Source: Dyella kyungheensis (GTDB lineage: Bacteria; Pseudomonadota; Gammaproteobacteria; Xanthomonadales; Rhodanobacteraceae). From it: a stretch of 64,000 bases of DNA. Position numbers and translations under genes: made by a program. The DNA lies in assembly GCF_016905005.1 (NCBI RefSeq), contig NZ_JADIKC010000003.1, forward strand, positions 744,001 to 808,000, read 5' to 3'. The notes beneath the pieces were generated by a model that saw only the letters and a program-made list of their open reading frames with translations, did not search any database and was not told the origin of the DNA. Shown in pieces: positions 26,586-34,971 of this stretch. The first letter of the stretch is position 1, and each line of letters starts with the position of its first letter.

Positions 26586-29021
26586 TCAGGTCGACTTGCC
26601 CGGGAACACAGTCGCATCCGGATTCGGCGCCGTCCCAGGATCGTGCGGCATGGTGCGCACCACCATGTCCTGCGGCGTGGTCAGCGGCAGATCGGCCTTG
26701 CCCAGGCGGTCGAGTATCTCGAACAGCAGGTCGCTCTTCACCGTGCCTGCATCGCGCGGATTGTTCACGTAGGCCGTGCACACGAACATCATCGAGCCCG
26801 CATCGATGCTGTCCAATTGCACGCTCGGCGCCGGCGTGTTGAGCGTCACCGAGTGGTTGCGCAGGATGTCGAAGATGATCTGGCGAACCTTGCCCGGGTC
26901 GCTGCTCAGCGGCATCGGCAGGCGGATCTGCACGCGCCCCAGCGCATTGGCGAGCGTCACGTTGCGCACGTTCTGGGTGATCAGCTGCGAATTGGGCACG
27001 ATCACGATGGAACGGTCGCCCTGCTGGATCTCGGTGGCGCGCACGTTGATGCGCTTGATGTCGCCCTCCACGCCGCTGAGGCTGACCCAGTCGCCGACCT
27101 TCACCGGCCGTTCGGCCAGCAGGATCAGTCCGGAAATGAAGTTCTGCACGATCGCCTGCAAGCCGAAGCCGATGCCGACCGACAACGCGCTCGCCACCCA
27201 GGCGATGCTCTGCACATTCACATTGAGGGCGGCAAGCACCAGCACGAACACCAGGATGCCGCCCACGTAGCCAAGCAGGGTCACGATGGACATCTGCATG
27301 CCGATGTCGAGCGAGGTCTTGGGCAGCAGTTGTTTGCTCAGCCAGCGCTTGATCAGGCGCACGATGCCGTAGCCCACCACCAGCACCACGAGCGCATTGA
27401 AGATGTCGACGGGTCGGATGGTGAGCGTGCCCAGCGGCAAACCGTCGAGCACGCGGGTGCCGCGGGTGACCAGTTCGTTCGGGCCTGCGGTATAGGGTGC
27501 AAGAATCAGCGGGATGGCGAACAGCAGCAGGAACACGCGGCCCACGGCGGAAAGAATCGTCGCCGACTGCTCCAGGCGCGCCGGCGTCACGCCGAAGTTT
27601 TGCTGCAGGCGCGTGCCGGTACGCGAATCGGGCGAAAACAGCGATTCGCACAGGTCGTTGATCAGGTGCATCAGCATGTACAGCGCAGCGATCAGGAAAC
27701 CCGCCCGCAGCGTCTGCCGCGCCACATAGAAGGCCAGCGCGATGTAGCCGGTAAGCACCGCCAGCAGCGTGATGAACATGCCCAGCGTGGCGCACAGAAT
27801 CAGCACGCCGACCCATAGCGGTCGCGGGGCCGGTGTGCCGCCGCTGGCCAGCAGGGCACGGCGGGCGCGACCCATGATCACCAGCGCATAAGCCATCAAG
27901 CCGCCAATCAGCGTGGCCGCCAGCGCATTCGCCGCCATCGCCGTGGCGAGGCTGGCGCTGATGTCGTTGGTGACGCGCTCGATCACGCCCAGCAGCAGCG
28001 CGCTGTAGGCCATCAAGGTGGGGAACGGCCACAGGCGCGTGGCCAGGTTGTCGGAGACCGGCGGCAGGCGCCAGGACGGATGTTTCACCATCAGCAGGGC
28101 GCGTCCCAGGCCGGCCATGGTGGCGACGTAGAACATCAGTCGAACCAGCGGACGCACCAGCTCGTCCAGCTCCTGATCGAACACGCCGTTCCAGTTCACC
28201 GCCAGGTAGATCAGCCATGCGGCGATGCCGTAGGTCAGCGTGGTGCCCACCGTCACCAGCAAGGCCATGGCGCTGCGGCGCAGATGACCGGACGGCAGAT
28301 AGCGAGCCGCCATGTCCAGCATCTTCGATTCGAGCAGGCGCCGACCGACCGCAACCAGGGCAATGGCCGAAAGCAGGCAGCTGATGAACGGCACGCGGTT
28401 GGCCGGCTGCCATGCCTGCGCGATCGCCCCCTTCAGCGACTGCCACAGCTGGACGAAGTTGGCGCTGTCGTCGGGCAGGCTCTGGGCGAAGCGGCTCCAG
28501 AACGCCGTGCTCAGCGGCGAGGCGCTGCGCTGGCTTATCTGCGCCTGGAACAGATTGCGGCGCAGTGCGGCGATTTCCGCGAGCAGTTGCTGGCTTTCGC
28601 GGCTGAGCAGTTTCGATTGCGTAATCTGGCCGCTGAGGTCCGTCTGGTCCTTGGTCAACTGCTTGCGCTGGCTGGCCACTTCCGGCGTTTCCGCCGGTGC
28701 GCCCTTGGCGGGCGCGGGGCCCAGCACGTCGAGCTTGGCCTTCAGTGCATCGGCCTGGGGCGCGAGGCTGGCCGTCAACTGGTCGGCCTGCTGCTGCAAG
28801 GCCTGCGCCTTGCTGCGTGCGTCGAACAGGATCTCGTCGGTGAGCGTGGTCTTGTTGGTCAGCGTTTTCTTGATCTGATCGAGCTGCGCACTCAGCTGAT
28901 CGGGCGTCGCCAGTTGCGGCTGCTGGATTTGCCCGTTGTTCGGGGTGTCCTGGGCCAGCGCAGGAGTGGCGCCGGCGAGGGCGAGCAGGAGGATCAGCAG
29001 CAAGCGAGACAGGATAGGCAT
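26586..29021 (-). CDS. Large mechanosensitive channel, MscS family (DUF3772 type)
   Basis: 811 residues: signal peptide (LLLILLLALAGATPALA), periplasmic coiled-coil region (about 30-190; repeated LxxQxDQLxAxL pattern), about nine to eleven membrane helices (200-600) and the MscS core (about 600-790). The pore helix and vestibule start are visible as GIGFGLQAIVQNFISG, followed by LLAERPVKVGDWVSLSGVEGDIKRINVRAT and IVPNSQLITQNVRN. This is the YbdG/MscK-like large class with a DUF3772 domain. It should open under membrane tension to release solutes on osmotic downshock. The gene is monocistronic by layout. Confidence 0.93.
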   Translation of the reverse strand: MPILSRLLLILLLALAGATPALAQDTPNNGQIQQPQLATPDQLSAQLDQIKKTLTNKTTLTDEILFDARSKAQALQQQADQLTASLAPQADALKAKLDVLGPAPAKGAPAETPEVASQRKQLTKDQTDLSGQITQSKLLSRESQQLLAEIAALRRNLFQAQISQRSASPLSTAFWSRFAQSLPDDSANFVQLWQSLKGAIAQAWQPANRVPFISCLLSAIALVAVGRRLLESKMLDMAARYLPSGHLRRSAMALLVTVGTTLTYGIAAWLIYLAVNWNGVFDQELDELVRPLVRLMFYVATMAGLGRALLMVKHPSWRLPPVSDNLATRLWPFPTLMAYSALLLGVIERVTNDISASLATAMAANALAATLIGGLMAYALVIMGRARRALLASGGTPAPRPLWVGVLILCATLGMFITLLAVLTGYIALAFYVARQTLRAGFLIAALYMLMHLINDLCESLFSPDSRTGTRLQQNFGVTPARLEQSATILSAVGRVFLLLFAIPLILAPYTAGPNELVTRGTRVLDGLPLGTLTIRPVDIFNALVVLVVGYGIVRLIKRWLSKQLLPKTSLDIGMQMSIVTLLGYVGGILVFVLVLAALNVNVQSIAWVASALSVGIGFGLQAIVQNFISGLILLAERPVKVGDWVSLSGVEGDIKRINVRATEIQQGDRSIVIVPNSQLITQNVRNVTLANALGRVQIRLPMPLSSDPGKVRQIIFDILRNHSVTLNTPAPSVQLDSIDAGSMMFVCTAYVNNPRDAGTVKSDLLFEILDRLGKADLPLTTPQDMVVRTMPHDPGTAPNPDATVFPGKST

Positions 29022-29105
29022 GCGGGCATGATCCCGACCGGTCCTGAACCGGTCAATGAATAAATCGTCTTGACGGTGCGTTCAGCCCCAGGCATTCACC
29101 CTCTG

Positions 29106-29798
29106 ATGATGATTGCCATCGAGATGACGAACGCCATGCCGCCCTGGGATGGCAACGTGGCCAAGGCACGCCGGCTGCAGACGGAACTGGCCGCGCAGGT
29201 GCGACTGGTGGACGACTATCCGCCGTTGAAGCATGTGGCCGGCGTGGATGTGGGCTTCGAAGAGAGCGGTGCGGTGACGCGCGCGGCAGCCGTGCTGATC
29301 GATGCGCAGACGATGGCACCCGTCGCGGAAGTCGTCGCGCGACAAGCCACGCGCATGCCCTACATTCCCGGTCTGCTCTCGTTCCGTGAATTGCCCGCGC
29401 TGCTGCAGGCCTTGTCGGAGCTGCCGCAAGTGCCGGACCTTGTGTTCGTCGACGGCCACGGCGTGGCGCATCCGCGACGTCTCGGCATTGCCGCGCACCT
29501 GGGCGTGATCAGTGGCTTGCCGACTATCGGCGTGGGCAAATCCATCCTGGTGGGCGTGCACGAGGAAGTCGGACCGCATCGCGGCGATCGTCAGCCGCTG
29601 GAATACAAAGGCGAAGTGATCGGTTGCGTGCTGCGCAGCAAGGATCGCATTCGCCCGTTGATCGTGTCGCCGGGTCACCGCGTGAGCATGGCCACCGCAC
29701 CGGAACTGGTGCTGGCGTTCGGGCGCAAATACCGCCTGCCCGAGCCGACGCGGCTGGCCGACCGACTGGCATCGCAACGGGGAACCGTGCGGCGCTGA
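29106..29798 (+). CDS. nfi: Endonuclease V (deoxyinosine 3'-endonuclease)
   Basis: 230 residues from the ATG at 29106; a further start at 29124 is possible and the frame is open to 29070. It nicks DNA one base 3' of deoxyinosine to begin repair of deaminated adenine. Family signatures are [10 protein letters not shown] (metal Asp about 48), [15 protein letters not shown] (catalytic Glu), [23 protein letters not shown] (Asp) and [12 protein letters not shown]. The C-terminal SPGHRVSM also matches. Cytoplasmic and standing alone; it ends 3 bases from the convergent Fur-like gene. Confidence 0.96.
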   Translation: MMIAIEMTNAMPPWDGNVAKARRLQTELAAQVRLVDDYPPLKHVAGVDVGFEESGAVTRAAAVLIDAQTMAPVAEVVARQATRMPYIPGLLSFRELPALLQALSELPQVPDLVFVDGHGVAHPRRLGIAAHLGVISGLPTIGVGKSILVGVHEEVGPHRGDRQPLEYKGEVIGCVLRSKDRIRPLIVSPGHRVSMATAPELVLAFGRKYRLPEPTRLADRLASQRGTVRR

Positions 29799-29801
29799 CT
29801 T

Positions 29802-30170
29802 TCAGCCCGTGCGAACCAGCCGGTAGCCGAGCGCCGCTGCGAGGCGAGCCATCACGGCAAGGGCCGGGGGCTGTGGCGACATCGATGCGTCGGGCGGCCC
29901 CAATCGCCAGCGCGAGCGTTCGTGTGCCACCGGGCGCGGACTGGCCAGCCCGTGCTGTTCCAGTTCGCGCAGGAAGCGATACACCGTGCCCAGGCTGGTG
30001 CGTGGCTCGATCAACTGGGCCCGACGCAGCAAAGCGACTGCGTCGAGCTCGTCGTTCGCCTCATGCAGCACCTGCCAGATCGCCAGGCGCGGCGGCGTGG
30101 CGCGCAGTCCCACCTGCGCCAGCAGTTGGTGGATGTCCGCTGGCGGCGTGGCGGGCTTCGCCTCAACCAT
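29802..30170 (-). CDS. Short Fur-like winged-helix protein without metal sites
   Basis: 122 residues. The N-terminal ~80 residues follow the Fur/Zur DNA-binding domain (GLRATPPRLAIWQVLHE, LRRAQLIEPRTSLGTVYRFLRELEQHGL). The C-terminal part (ERSRWRLGPPDASMSPQPPAL..) lacks the HHHDH stretch, the CxxC pairs and most of the dimerisation domain. It is therefore probably not a metal sensor by itself; it could be a co-regulator or a decaying fur paralogue. Its start overlaps the end of the YqjI-like PadR gene by 8 bases, so both are made together. Confidence 0.75.
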   Translation of the reverse strand: MVEAKPATPPADIHQLLAQVGLRATPPRLAIWQVLHEANDELDAVALLRRAQLIEPRTSLGTVYRFLRELEQHGLASPRPVAHERSRWRLGPPDASMSPQPPALAVMARLAAALGYRLVRTG

Positions 30171-30807
30171 CCTTGCGGCCCTTGGCGATCTCTTCCGCCG
30201 CCTTGCGGATGATTTCGCCGATGCGCTTCACTTCTTCCGCATTCCACGGACCGCCATGCATGAACAACGCACGCTTGAGGCTGTGCATGGCCTCGCGCAA
30301 GGCCATCGGGGCGGCGGCGCGGGCGAACATCTTGGCGGTCTCCTGCATGCGCGACATCACCGCATCGACGGCTTCCTTGTTTTCCGCCAGGAATGCCTTG
30401 CCTTCGGCGGTGATGGTGTAGAGCTTCTTGCCTTCCTCGCTCAGCACGCTGGCGTGACCCAGTTCTTCCAGCAGGGTGAGGGTGGGGTAGACCGCGCCGG
30501 GACTGGGCGCGTAGGCGCCGTCGAACATCTCCTCGATGGTGCGGATCAGTTCGTAGCCGTGACGCGGCTGTTCGGCGATCAGGGCCAGCAGGATCAGCTT
30601 GAGGTCGCCGTGGCCGAACACCCGGCCCCCGCGGAAACGCCCACCCATGCCGCCCCAGCCGCCTTCACCCTCATCGTCGCCGAAACCCCGGCCGCGCCCG
30701 CGTCCGCGGCCCATGCCGATGGCTTCGCGGGCCCAGGCGTCGCGGCCTTCGTGGCAGTGGTGATGGTGGTGACCGTGGTGGCGATCGAACAAATGACGAA
30801 ATCCCAT
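30163..30807 (-). CDS. PadR-family regulator, YqjI-like (His-rich N-terminus)
   Basis: 214 residues from the ATG at 30807; the frame runs on through the REP-like element, which is not coding. The N-terminus is a His/Gly/Arg-rich extension (RHHGHHHHHCHEGRD, then repeated GR), followed by the PadR winged helix (FGHGDLKLILLALIAEQPRHGYELIRTIEE, PSPGAVYPTLTLLEELGH) and a C-terminal helical dimer region. E. coli YqjI, a nickel-responsive repressor of the ferric reductase gene yqjH, has the same layout as I recall it. The His-rich tail is the expected metal-binding element. Two palindromes directly upstream are likely operators for autoregulation. Confidence 0.88.
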   Translation of the reverse strand: MGFRHLFDRHHGHHHHHCHEGRDAWAREAIGMGRGRGRGRGFGDDEGEGGWGGMGGRFRGGRVFGHGDLKLILLALIAEQPRHGYELIRTIEEMFDGAYAPSPGAVYPTLTLLEELGHASVLSEEGKKLYTITAEGKAFLAENKEAVDAVMSRMQETAKMFARAAAPMALREAMHSLKRALFMHGGPWNAEEVKRIGEIIRKAAEEIAKGRKDG

Positions 30808-30816
30808 GACTAACTC

Positions 30817-30826
30817 CGATATATCG
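30817..30826. promoter_or_regulatory. Palindrome CGATATATCG, candidate PadR operator
   Basis: Perfect 10-base palindrome 10 bases upstream of the PadR start codon. It shares GATATATC with the longer palindrome 12 bases further out, suggesting two operator half-units for the autoregulated repressor. Confidence 0.45.
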
Positions 30827-30837
30827 TAAGTAACAGT

Positions 30838-30855
30838 CTTAAGATATATCTTGAG
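30838..30855. promoter_or_regulatory. Palindrome CTTAAGATATATCTTGAG, candidate PadR operator
   Basis: An 18-base palindrome with a single mismatched pair (inner 12 bases perfect) about 31 bases upstream of the PadR start. Position and symmetry fit an autoregulatory operator overlapping the promoter of the minus-strand padR-fur-like operon. Confidence 0.55.
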
Positions 30856-30916
30856 TTTTCGGGAATGCAAGTGCCTGCACAGAATCGCGTGCCACGCCGT
30901 GCGACAAACCCCTCCT

Positions 30917-31017
30917 GTGGGAGCGCACCCTGTGCGCGACAGGCGCCCGGGCGCTTCGCGACAGCCGGTTGTCGAGGTAGCGCTCGGGCGCCTGTCGCGC
31001 ACAGGGTGCGCTCCCAC
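30917..31017. repeat. REP-like inverted repeat pair, family B copy 1
   Basis: A 33-base unit at 30917-30949 (GTGGGAGCGCACCCTGTGCG...) is perfectly repeated in inverted orientation at 30985-31017. Each unit contains GCGCACcctGTGCGC. It fills most of the 340-base gene-free stretch between the padR promoter and the ABC exporter gene. Confidence 0.88.
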
Positions 31018-31147
31018 CGAGGGACCTCTAACGCAGGCAGGCTGAGGGCTCAGCCGATCACCGACTTGAAACTCCTCCCCTTTGCCTTCACCCACAAGCT
31101 ATTCGCGCGCGCTTCCAGCGCCGCCGCCCTCCAAGGACGACTCCCCG

Positions 31148-33007
31148 ATGCTCTTGCGCTGGTTCGAATCGCTGATCGACGCGTTCAAGGAGCCCGTCGA
31201 TGGCATGCCGCCATCGTCGGTGTGGCGCTTCTACGTGTTCTACCTGCGCCAGGTCTGGCCGGTGTTCGCCGCCGCGCTGGTGGTGGGCTTCGGCGTGGCG
31301 CTGGTCGAGGTGTCGCTGTTCGGTTTCATCGGCAGCATCGTGGACATGGCCAAGGGCGCGCCGGTTGCCGACTTCTTTACCTTGCACGGCAACGAGCTGC
31401 TGTGGATGGGCTTCGTGGCGCTGATCGCGCGCCCGGTGCTGATCGGCCTGCACGATCTGCTGGTGAACCAGGCCATCGTGCCCAACCTCACCAATCGCAT
31501 CCGTTGGCAGAATCATCGCTACGTGATCCGCCAGAGCCTGGGCTTCTTCCAGAACGACTACGCCGGCCGCATCGCCAACCGCATCATGCAGACCTCCGGC
31601 GCGCTGCGCGAATCGGCGGTGCAGATCGTCGATGCGATCTGGTACGTGGCGATCTACACCGGCAGCGCGATCTTCATGTTCGCCAAGGCCGACGTGTGGC
31701 TCGCGCTGCCGCTGGTGGTGTGGCTGGTGGCCTATGTGGCCACGCTGCGCTACTTCGTGCCGCGCACCAAGGAGCGTTCGTGGAAGCAGTCCGAGGCGCG
31801 TTCGCGCCTGATGGGCCGCATCGTGGACGGCTACAGCAACATCCTCACGCTCAAGCTGTTCGCGCATACGCAGCGCGAGGAAGCCTACGTCGCCGACGCG
31901 ATGGGCGAGCAGATCAAGCGCATGCGCGCGATGACCCGCCTGACCACCGCGATGGACGCCACCATCACCACCTTGAACGGCTTCCTGATCGTGGGCACCT
32001 CGGCGCTGGCGTTGTGGCTGTGGAGCCAGGGCAAGGTCACGGTGGGCGCGATCGCGTTGAGCACCGGCCTGGTGATCCGCATCAACAACATGTCCGGCTG
32101 GATCATGTGGGTGATCAACGGCATCTTCGAGAACGTGGGCACCGTGCAGGACGGCATCGAGACCATTTCCAAACCGCGCGCCGTGCAGGATCGGGAGGGC
32201 GCGATGCCGCTGGAAGTGACCGAGGGCGGCGTGCACTTCGAGGACATCCATTTCCATTACGGCAAGCAGGGCGGCGTGATCTCCGGCCTCGATCTCAACG
32301 TGCGCGGCGGCGAGAAGATCGGCGTGGTCGGCCCGTCCGGCGCCGGCAAATCCACCCTGGTGAACGTGTTGCTGCGCCTGTACGACCTCGAGGGCGGGCG
32401 CATTCTCATCGACGGCCAGGACATCGCCCAGGTGGCGCAGGAGAGCCTGCGCGCACAGATCGGTGTGGTCACCCAGGACACCTCGCTGCTGCATCGCTCG
32501 ATCCGCGACAACCTGCTGTACGGCCGCCCGGACGCCACCGAGGCGCAGGTGATCGAAGCCGTGCGCAAGGCGCGCGCGGAGGAATTCATTCCCCAGCTGG
32601 TCGATGGCGAAGGCCGCGTGGGCTACGACGCCCACGTCGGCGAGCGCGGCGTGAAACTCAGCGGCGGCCAGCGCCAGCGCATCGCCATTGCGCGCGTGCT
32701 GCTGAAGGATGCGCCGATCCTGATCCTGGACGAAGCCACTTCGGCGCTCGATTCGGAAGCCGAGGCGGCCATCCAGGACAGCCTGGAAGTGCTGATGCGC
32801 GGCAAGACGGTGATCGCCATCGCGCACCGCCTGTCCACCATCGCACGGATGGACCGGCTGGTGGTGATGGACAAGGGTGAGATCGTGGAAACCGGCACGC
32901 ACGCGGAACTGATCGCGCGCAGCGGCCTCTATGCGCGTCTCTGGCAACGTCAGACCGGCGGTTTCGTGGCCGCCGAAGATCCCGCGGAAGACAGCGCGCT
33001 GGCCTGA
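31148..33007 (+). CDS. ABC exporter, fused permease and ATPase half-transporter
   Basis: 619 residues from the ATG at 31148 (AAGGACG upstream). An N-terminal membrane domain with six helices (about 30-330; RNHRYVIRQSLGFFQNDYAGRIANRIMQ-like substrate-side loops) is followed by a nucleotide-binding domain (about 350-600): Walker A GPSGAGKS, Q-loop VVTQDTSLL, signature LSGGQ (KLSGGQRQRIAIARVLL), Walker B ILILDEATSALD and switch His AIAHRLS. It should homodimerise to export a hydrophobic substrate, like MsbA or YddA relatives; the substrate is unknown. It is monocistronic, with a REP-like pair upstream. Confidence 0.93.
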   Translation: MLLRWFESLIDAFKEPVDGMPPSSVWRFYVFYLRQVWPVFAAALVVGFGVALVEVSLFGFIGSIVDMAKGAPVADFFTLHGNELLWMGFVALIARPVLIGLHDLLVNQAIVPNLTNRIRWQNHRYVIRQSLGFFQNDYAGRIANRIMQTSGALRESAVQIVDAIWYVAIYTGSAIFMFAKADVWLALPLVVWLVAYVATLRYFVPRTKERSWKQSEARSRLMGRIVDGYSNILTLKLFAHTQREEAYVADAMGEQIKRMRAMTRLTTAMDATITTLNGFLIVGTSALALWLWSQGKVTVGAIALSTGLVIRINNMSGWIMWVINGIFENVGTVQDGIETISKPRAVQDREGAMPLEVTEGGVHFEDIHFHYGKQGGVISGLDLNVRGGEKIGVVGPSGAGKSTLVNVLLRLYDLEGGRILIDGQDIAQVAQESLRAQIGVVTQDTSLLHRSIRDNLLYGRPDATEAQVIEAVRKARAEEFIPQLVDGEGRVGYDAHVGERGVKLSGGQRQRIAIARVLLKDAPILILDEATSALDSEAEAAIQDSLEVLMRGKTVIAIAHRLSTIARMDRLVVMDKGEIVETGTHAELIARSGLYARLWQRQTGGFVAAEDPAEDSALA

Positions 33008-33157
33008 TCGCGAGCGTGCGCTGCGCGGCTGTCGCAACAGCTGCTGCTGCGTGCAATCGAATCCGCATCGACGCTTGTCGATCGCTTGAGCTTTATTTGC
33101 TGCGCATTTCACGGCGAAAGCGGCAGCATGTTTTCCTACCTGCAGCGGAGTCGCCAC

Positions 33158-33691
33158 ATGCCTACCGAACGAGCCCTGGCACGCGCGCGCAAGGACCAGC
33201 GCGAAGGCAAGTCGGCCAGCACCCAGGCCGGCGAATTCGTGCGCGAGGAAATCGAGCGCATCCGCGAGGGCGTGCACGGCGCGCGTTCGCCGGAACAGGC
33301 CATTGCCATCGGACTCTCGCAGGCGCGGCGTGCCGGTATCGAGGTACCGGAGCAGAAGGGCGGCAAGTCTATACGCAAGAAGCCGGCGGCGAAGAAACGT
33401 CCGGCGGGCAAGACGGTATCTGCAAAACGGAGCCGAGCTTCGTTGAATGCGCTCAAGCGCGAGAACACCGCGTCCGCATCGAAGCAGGCTTTGTCGCGGC
33501 ACGCGCGTAAGGCAGCGGCGGAACGGTCGCCGGCCGAGCGTTCGGCGGCGGCGCAGAAGGCCGTACGCACGAAAGGACCGGCTGTGCGCAAGGCAGCCGC
33601 CAAGAAGGCCGCCGCTACGCGCGCGGGTGGCCGTGCCGCGGGTGCAGTGCGTGCGGCACGAACGCGGGCCATGCGCTCACGTTCACGCTAA
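33158..33691 (+). CDS. DUF6496 protein with Lys/Ala-rich histone-like tail
   Basis: 177 residues from the ATG at 33158 (GGAG upstream; the frame is open from 33086). The first ~65 residues are a conserved small domain (TERALARARKDQREGKSAS, AGEFVREEIERIREGVHGARS, QAIAIGLSQARRAG), which I recall as DUF6496. The remaining ~110 residues are low complexity, rich in Lys, Ala and Arg (KKPAAKKRPAGK, KAAAKKAAATRAGGRAAG), like histone H1 or AlgP tails. It is very basic and probably binds DNA or RNA; no specific function is known. A REP-like pair follows. Confidence 0.8.
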   Translation: MPTERALARARKDQREGKSASTQAGEFVREEIERIREGVHGARSPEQAIAIGLSQARRAGIEVPEQKGGKSIRKKPAAKKRPAGKTVSAKRSRASLNALKRENTASASKQALSRHARKAAAERSPAERSAAAQKAVRTKGPAVRKAAAKKAAATRAGGRAAGAVRAARTRAMRSRSR

Positions 33692-33707
33692 GCAATCCGA
33701 TCCCCTT

Positions 33708-33788
33708 GTAGGAGCGCACCCTGTGCGCGACAGCCACGCCTGGATGTATCGCTGCGCGAGGTTTGTCGCGCACGGGGTGCGCTCCCAC
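33708..33788. repeat. REP-like inverted repeat pair, family B copy 2
   Basis: Unit GTAGGAGCGCACCCTGTGCG... at 33708-33732 is inverted at 33764-33788 with two mismatches over 25 bases. It sits between the convergent DUF6496 and thioesterase genes. Confidence 0.87.
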
Positions 33789-33819
33789 ACACAGGGCAGC
33801 GGCTTTCCAAAGGGGCTTT

Positions 33820-34263
33820 CTAACGATCGAACACCAGCAACGTTGAAGTGGCGGTTCCATACAGCCGCCCCTCGCCATCGATCAGGCTCGCCTCGGCAAA
33901 CGCCACGCGCCGGCCGATGCTGCGCACGCGACCCTCGGCGCGAACGCGGCCGGTGTCGCGCGTCATCGCCTTGTGGAAGGCGATCTTCAGTTCCAGCGAG
34001 GTATAGGCCTGCTCGGCCGTGAGACGCGAATGCACCGCGCAACCGCAGGCGGAATCGAGCAGGGTGGCGAAGTAGCCGCCATGCACGATGCCCATCGGGT
34101 TATAGGCGTGCGCGCCCGGCACGCCTTCGAAGGCGGCGAAACCTTCGCGCACGTCCACCAGGTCGAAGTCCAGGGAGTCGCCGATACCGGGACGCTGGCC
34201 CGAAGCGATGAACGCGCGCAACTGCTCCAGTCCGCTCAGGCCCTGGCCGATCTCGGTGATCAT
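33820..34263 (-). CDS. PaaI-type hotdog thioesterase
   Basis: 147 residues from the ATG at 34263. A single hotdog domain of the PaaI/YdiI type: AYNPMGIVHGGYFATLLDSACGCAVHS is the active-site helix motif, followed by ELKIAFHKAMTRDTGRVRAEGRV. It should hydrolyse acyl- or aryl-CoA thioesters in the cytoplasm. It starts 2 bases downstream of the tetR stop on the same strand, so it is probably the regulator's operon partner and target. Confidence 0.9.
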   Translation of the reverse strand: MITEIGQGLSGLEQLRAFIASGQRPGIGDSLDFDLVDVREGFAAFEGVPGAHAYNPMGIVHGGYFATLLDSACGCAVHSRLTAEQAYTSLELKIAFHKAMTRDTGRVRAEGRVRSIGRRVAFAEASLIDGEGRLYGTATSTLLVFDR

Positions 34264-34265
34264 GC

Positions 34266-34859
34266 TCACGAAGCGGACTCCAGGCCCAGGCGCTGCTTCA
34301 GCAGCTGGCGCGAATCGGCCAGGATGGCGTCGGAACGCTTCGCATCGGTTTCCGCGCGCGCCAGCGACAGCGCGCCCACCAGTTCCGAGACGGTGGAGCG
34401 GGCCAGCATCTGCGGGTTGGCGAAACCGAGCGCGGCGAGTTTCTCTGTCATCGACTCGACCAGATGCTGCGCGCCTTCGGCAAACAGCGCCCGGGTCTGC
34501 TCGGGCAGACGCGGCAGATCGGAGGACAGCGCCGCCATCGGGCAACCGGCACCGCGTGCGTCGCGATGCTTCTTCGACAGGTAGAAGTCGATGTAATTGG
34601 CCAAACCCTCCGCCGGTGGGTGGCCTTCCATCTCATGGGCCACGCGGGCCCGCGATTCCTCGAACATCTGCTCGATCGCGGCGGCGACCAGTTCGTCCTT
34701 CGATTTGAAGTGCGCGTAAAAGCCGCCGTGGGTGAGGCCAGCCTCGGCCATCACACCGGCCACGCCGATACGGTCGGGGCCGTCGCTACGAATGGCCTTG
34801 GCGGCCACTTCCAGCACCTTGCTACGGGTTTTCTGCTTGTGTTCGGCGTCGTAACGCAT
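34266..34859 (-). CDS. TetR-family repressor
   Basis: 197 residues from the ATG at 34859; the frame opens at 34886, but that codon lies inside a palindromic operator. The N-terminal helix-turn-helix reads RSKVLEVAAKAIRSDGPDRIGVAGVMAEAGLTHGGFYAHFKSKDELVAAAI, the TetR pattern also seen in AcuR/NemR relatives. The C-terminal domain has AGCPMAALSSDLPR, typical of the TetR_C group with a Cys in the ligand pocket. It probably represses itself and the thioesterase gene; the inducer is unknown. Confidence 0.92.
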   Translation of the reverse strand: MRYDAEHKQKTRSKVLEVAAKAIRSDGPDRIGVAGVMAEAGLTHGGFYAHFKSKDELVAAAIEQMFEESRARVAHEMEGHPPAEGLANYIDFYLSKKHRDARGAGCPMAALSSDLPRLPEQTRALFAEGAQHLVESMTEKLAALGFANPQMLARSTVSELVGALSLARAETDAKRSDAILADSRQLLKQRLGLESAS

Positions 34860-34877
34860 GGCCGCTCCACGTAGTTT

Positions 34878-34895
34878 GTATGACATAAATCATAC
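34878..34895. promoter_or_regulatory. Candidate TetR operator GTATGA-N6-TCATAC
   Basis: Perfect 6-base inverted repeat with a 6-base centre, 19 bases upstream of the chosen tetR start, in the only AT-rich part of the short gap between tetR and the next gene. TetR-type repressors commonly bind such sites over their own promoter. Confidence 0.6.
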
Positions 34896-34971
34896 TATTG
34901 ACAGCCTGCGCCGCAAGTGGCGGTGCAGCACGCGATGGGAGCGGTTCATCGGGTGCCGGCACCGCCGCGTC

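Noticed and set aside
29802-30170. Fur-like gene as the zur that controls the zinc island
   Set aside because: It lacks every metal-binding residue and most of the dimer domain, so it is unlikely to be the functional Zur; that gene is presumably elsewhere.
30917-31017. Repeats as a possible CRISPR array or insertion-sequence ends
   Set aside because: Only two inverted units per site, no regular spacers, no cas or transposase gene, and copies are dispersed; REP-type elements fit better.
31088-33502. Long minus-strand open frame (over 800 codons) opposite the ABC exporter
   Set aside because: Composition is His/Arg/Gln-rich without domains, as expected for the antisense of a high-GC gene, and the plus-strand ABC protein is unambiguous.
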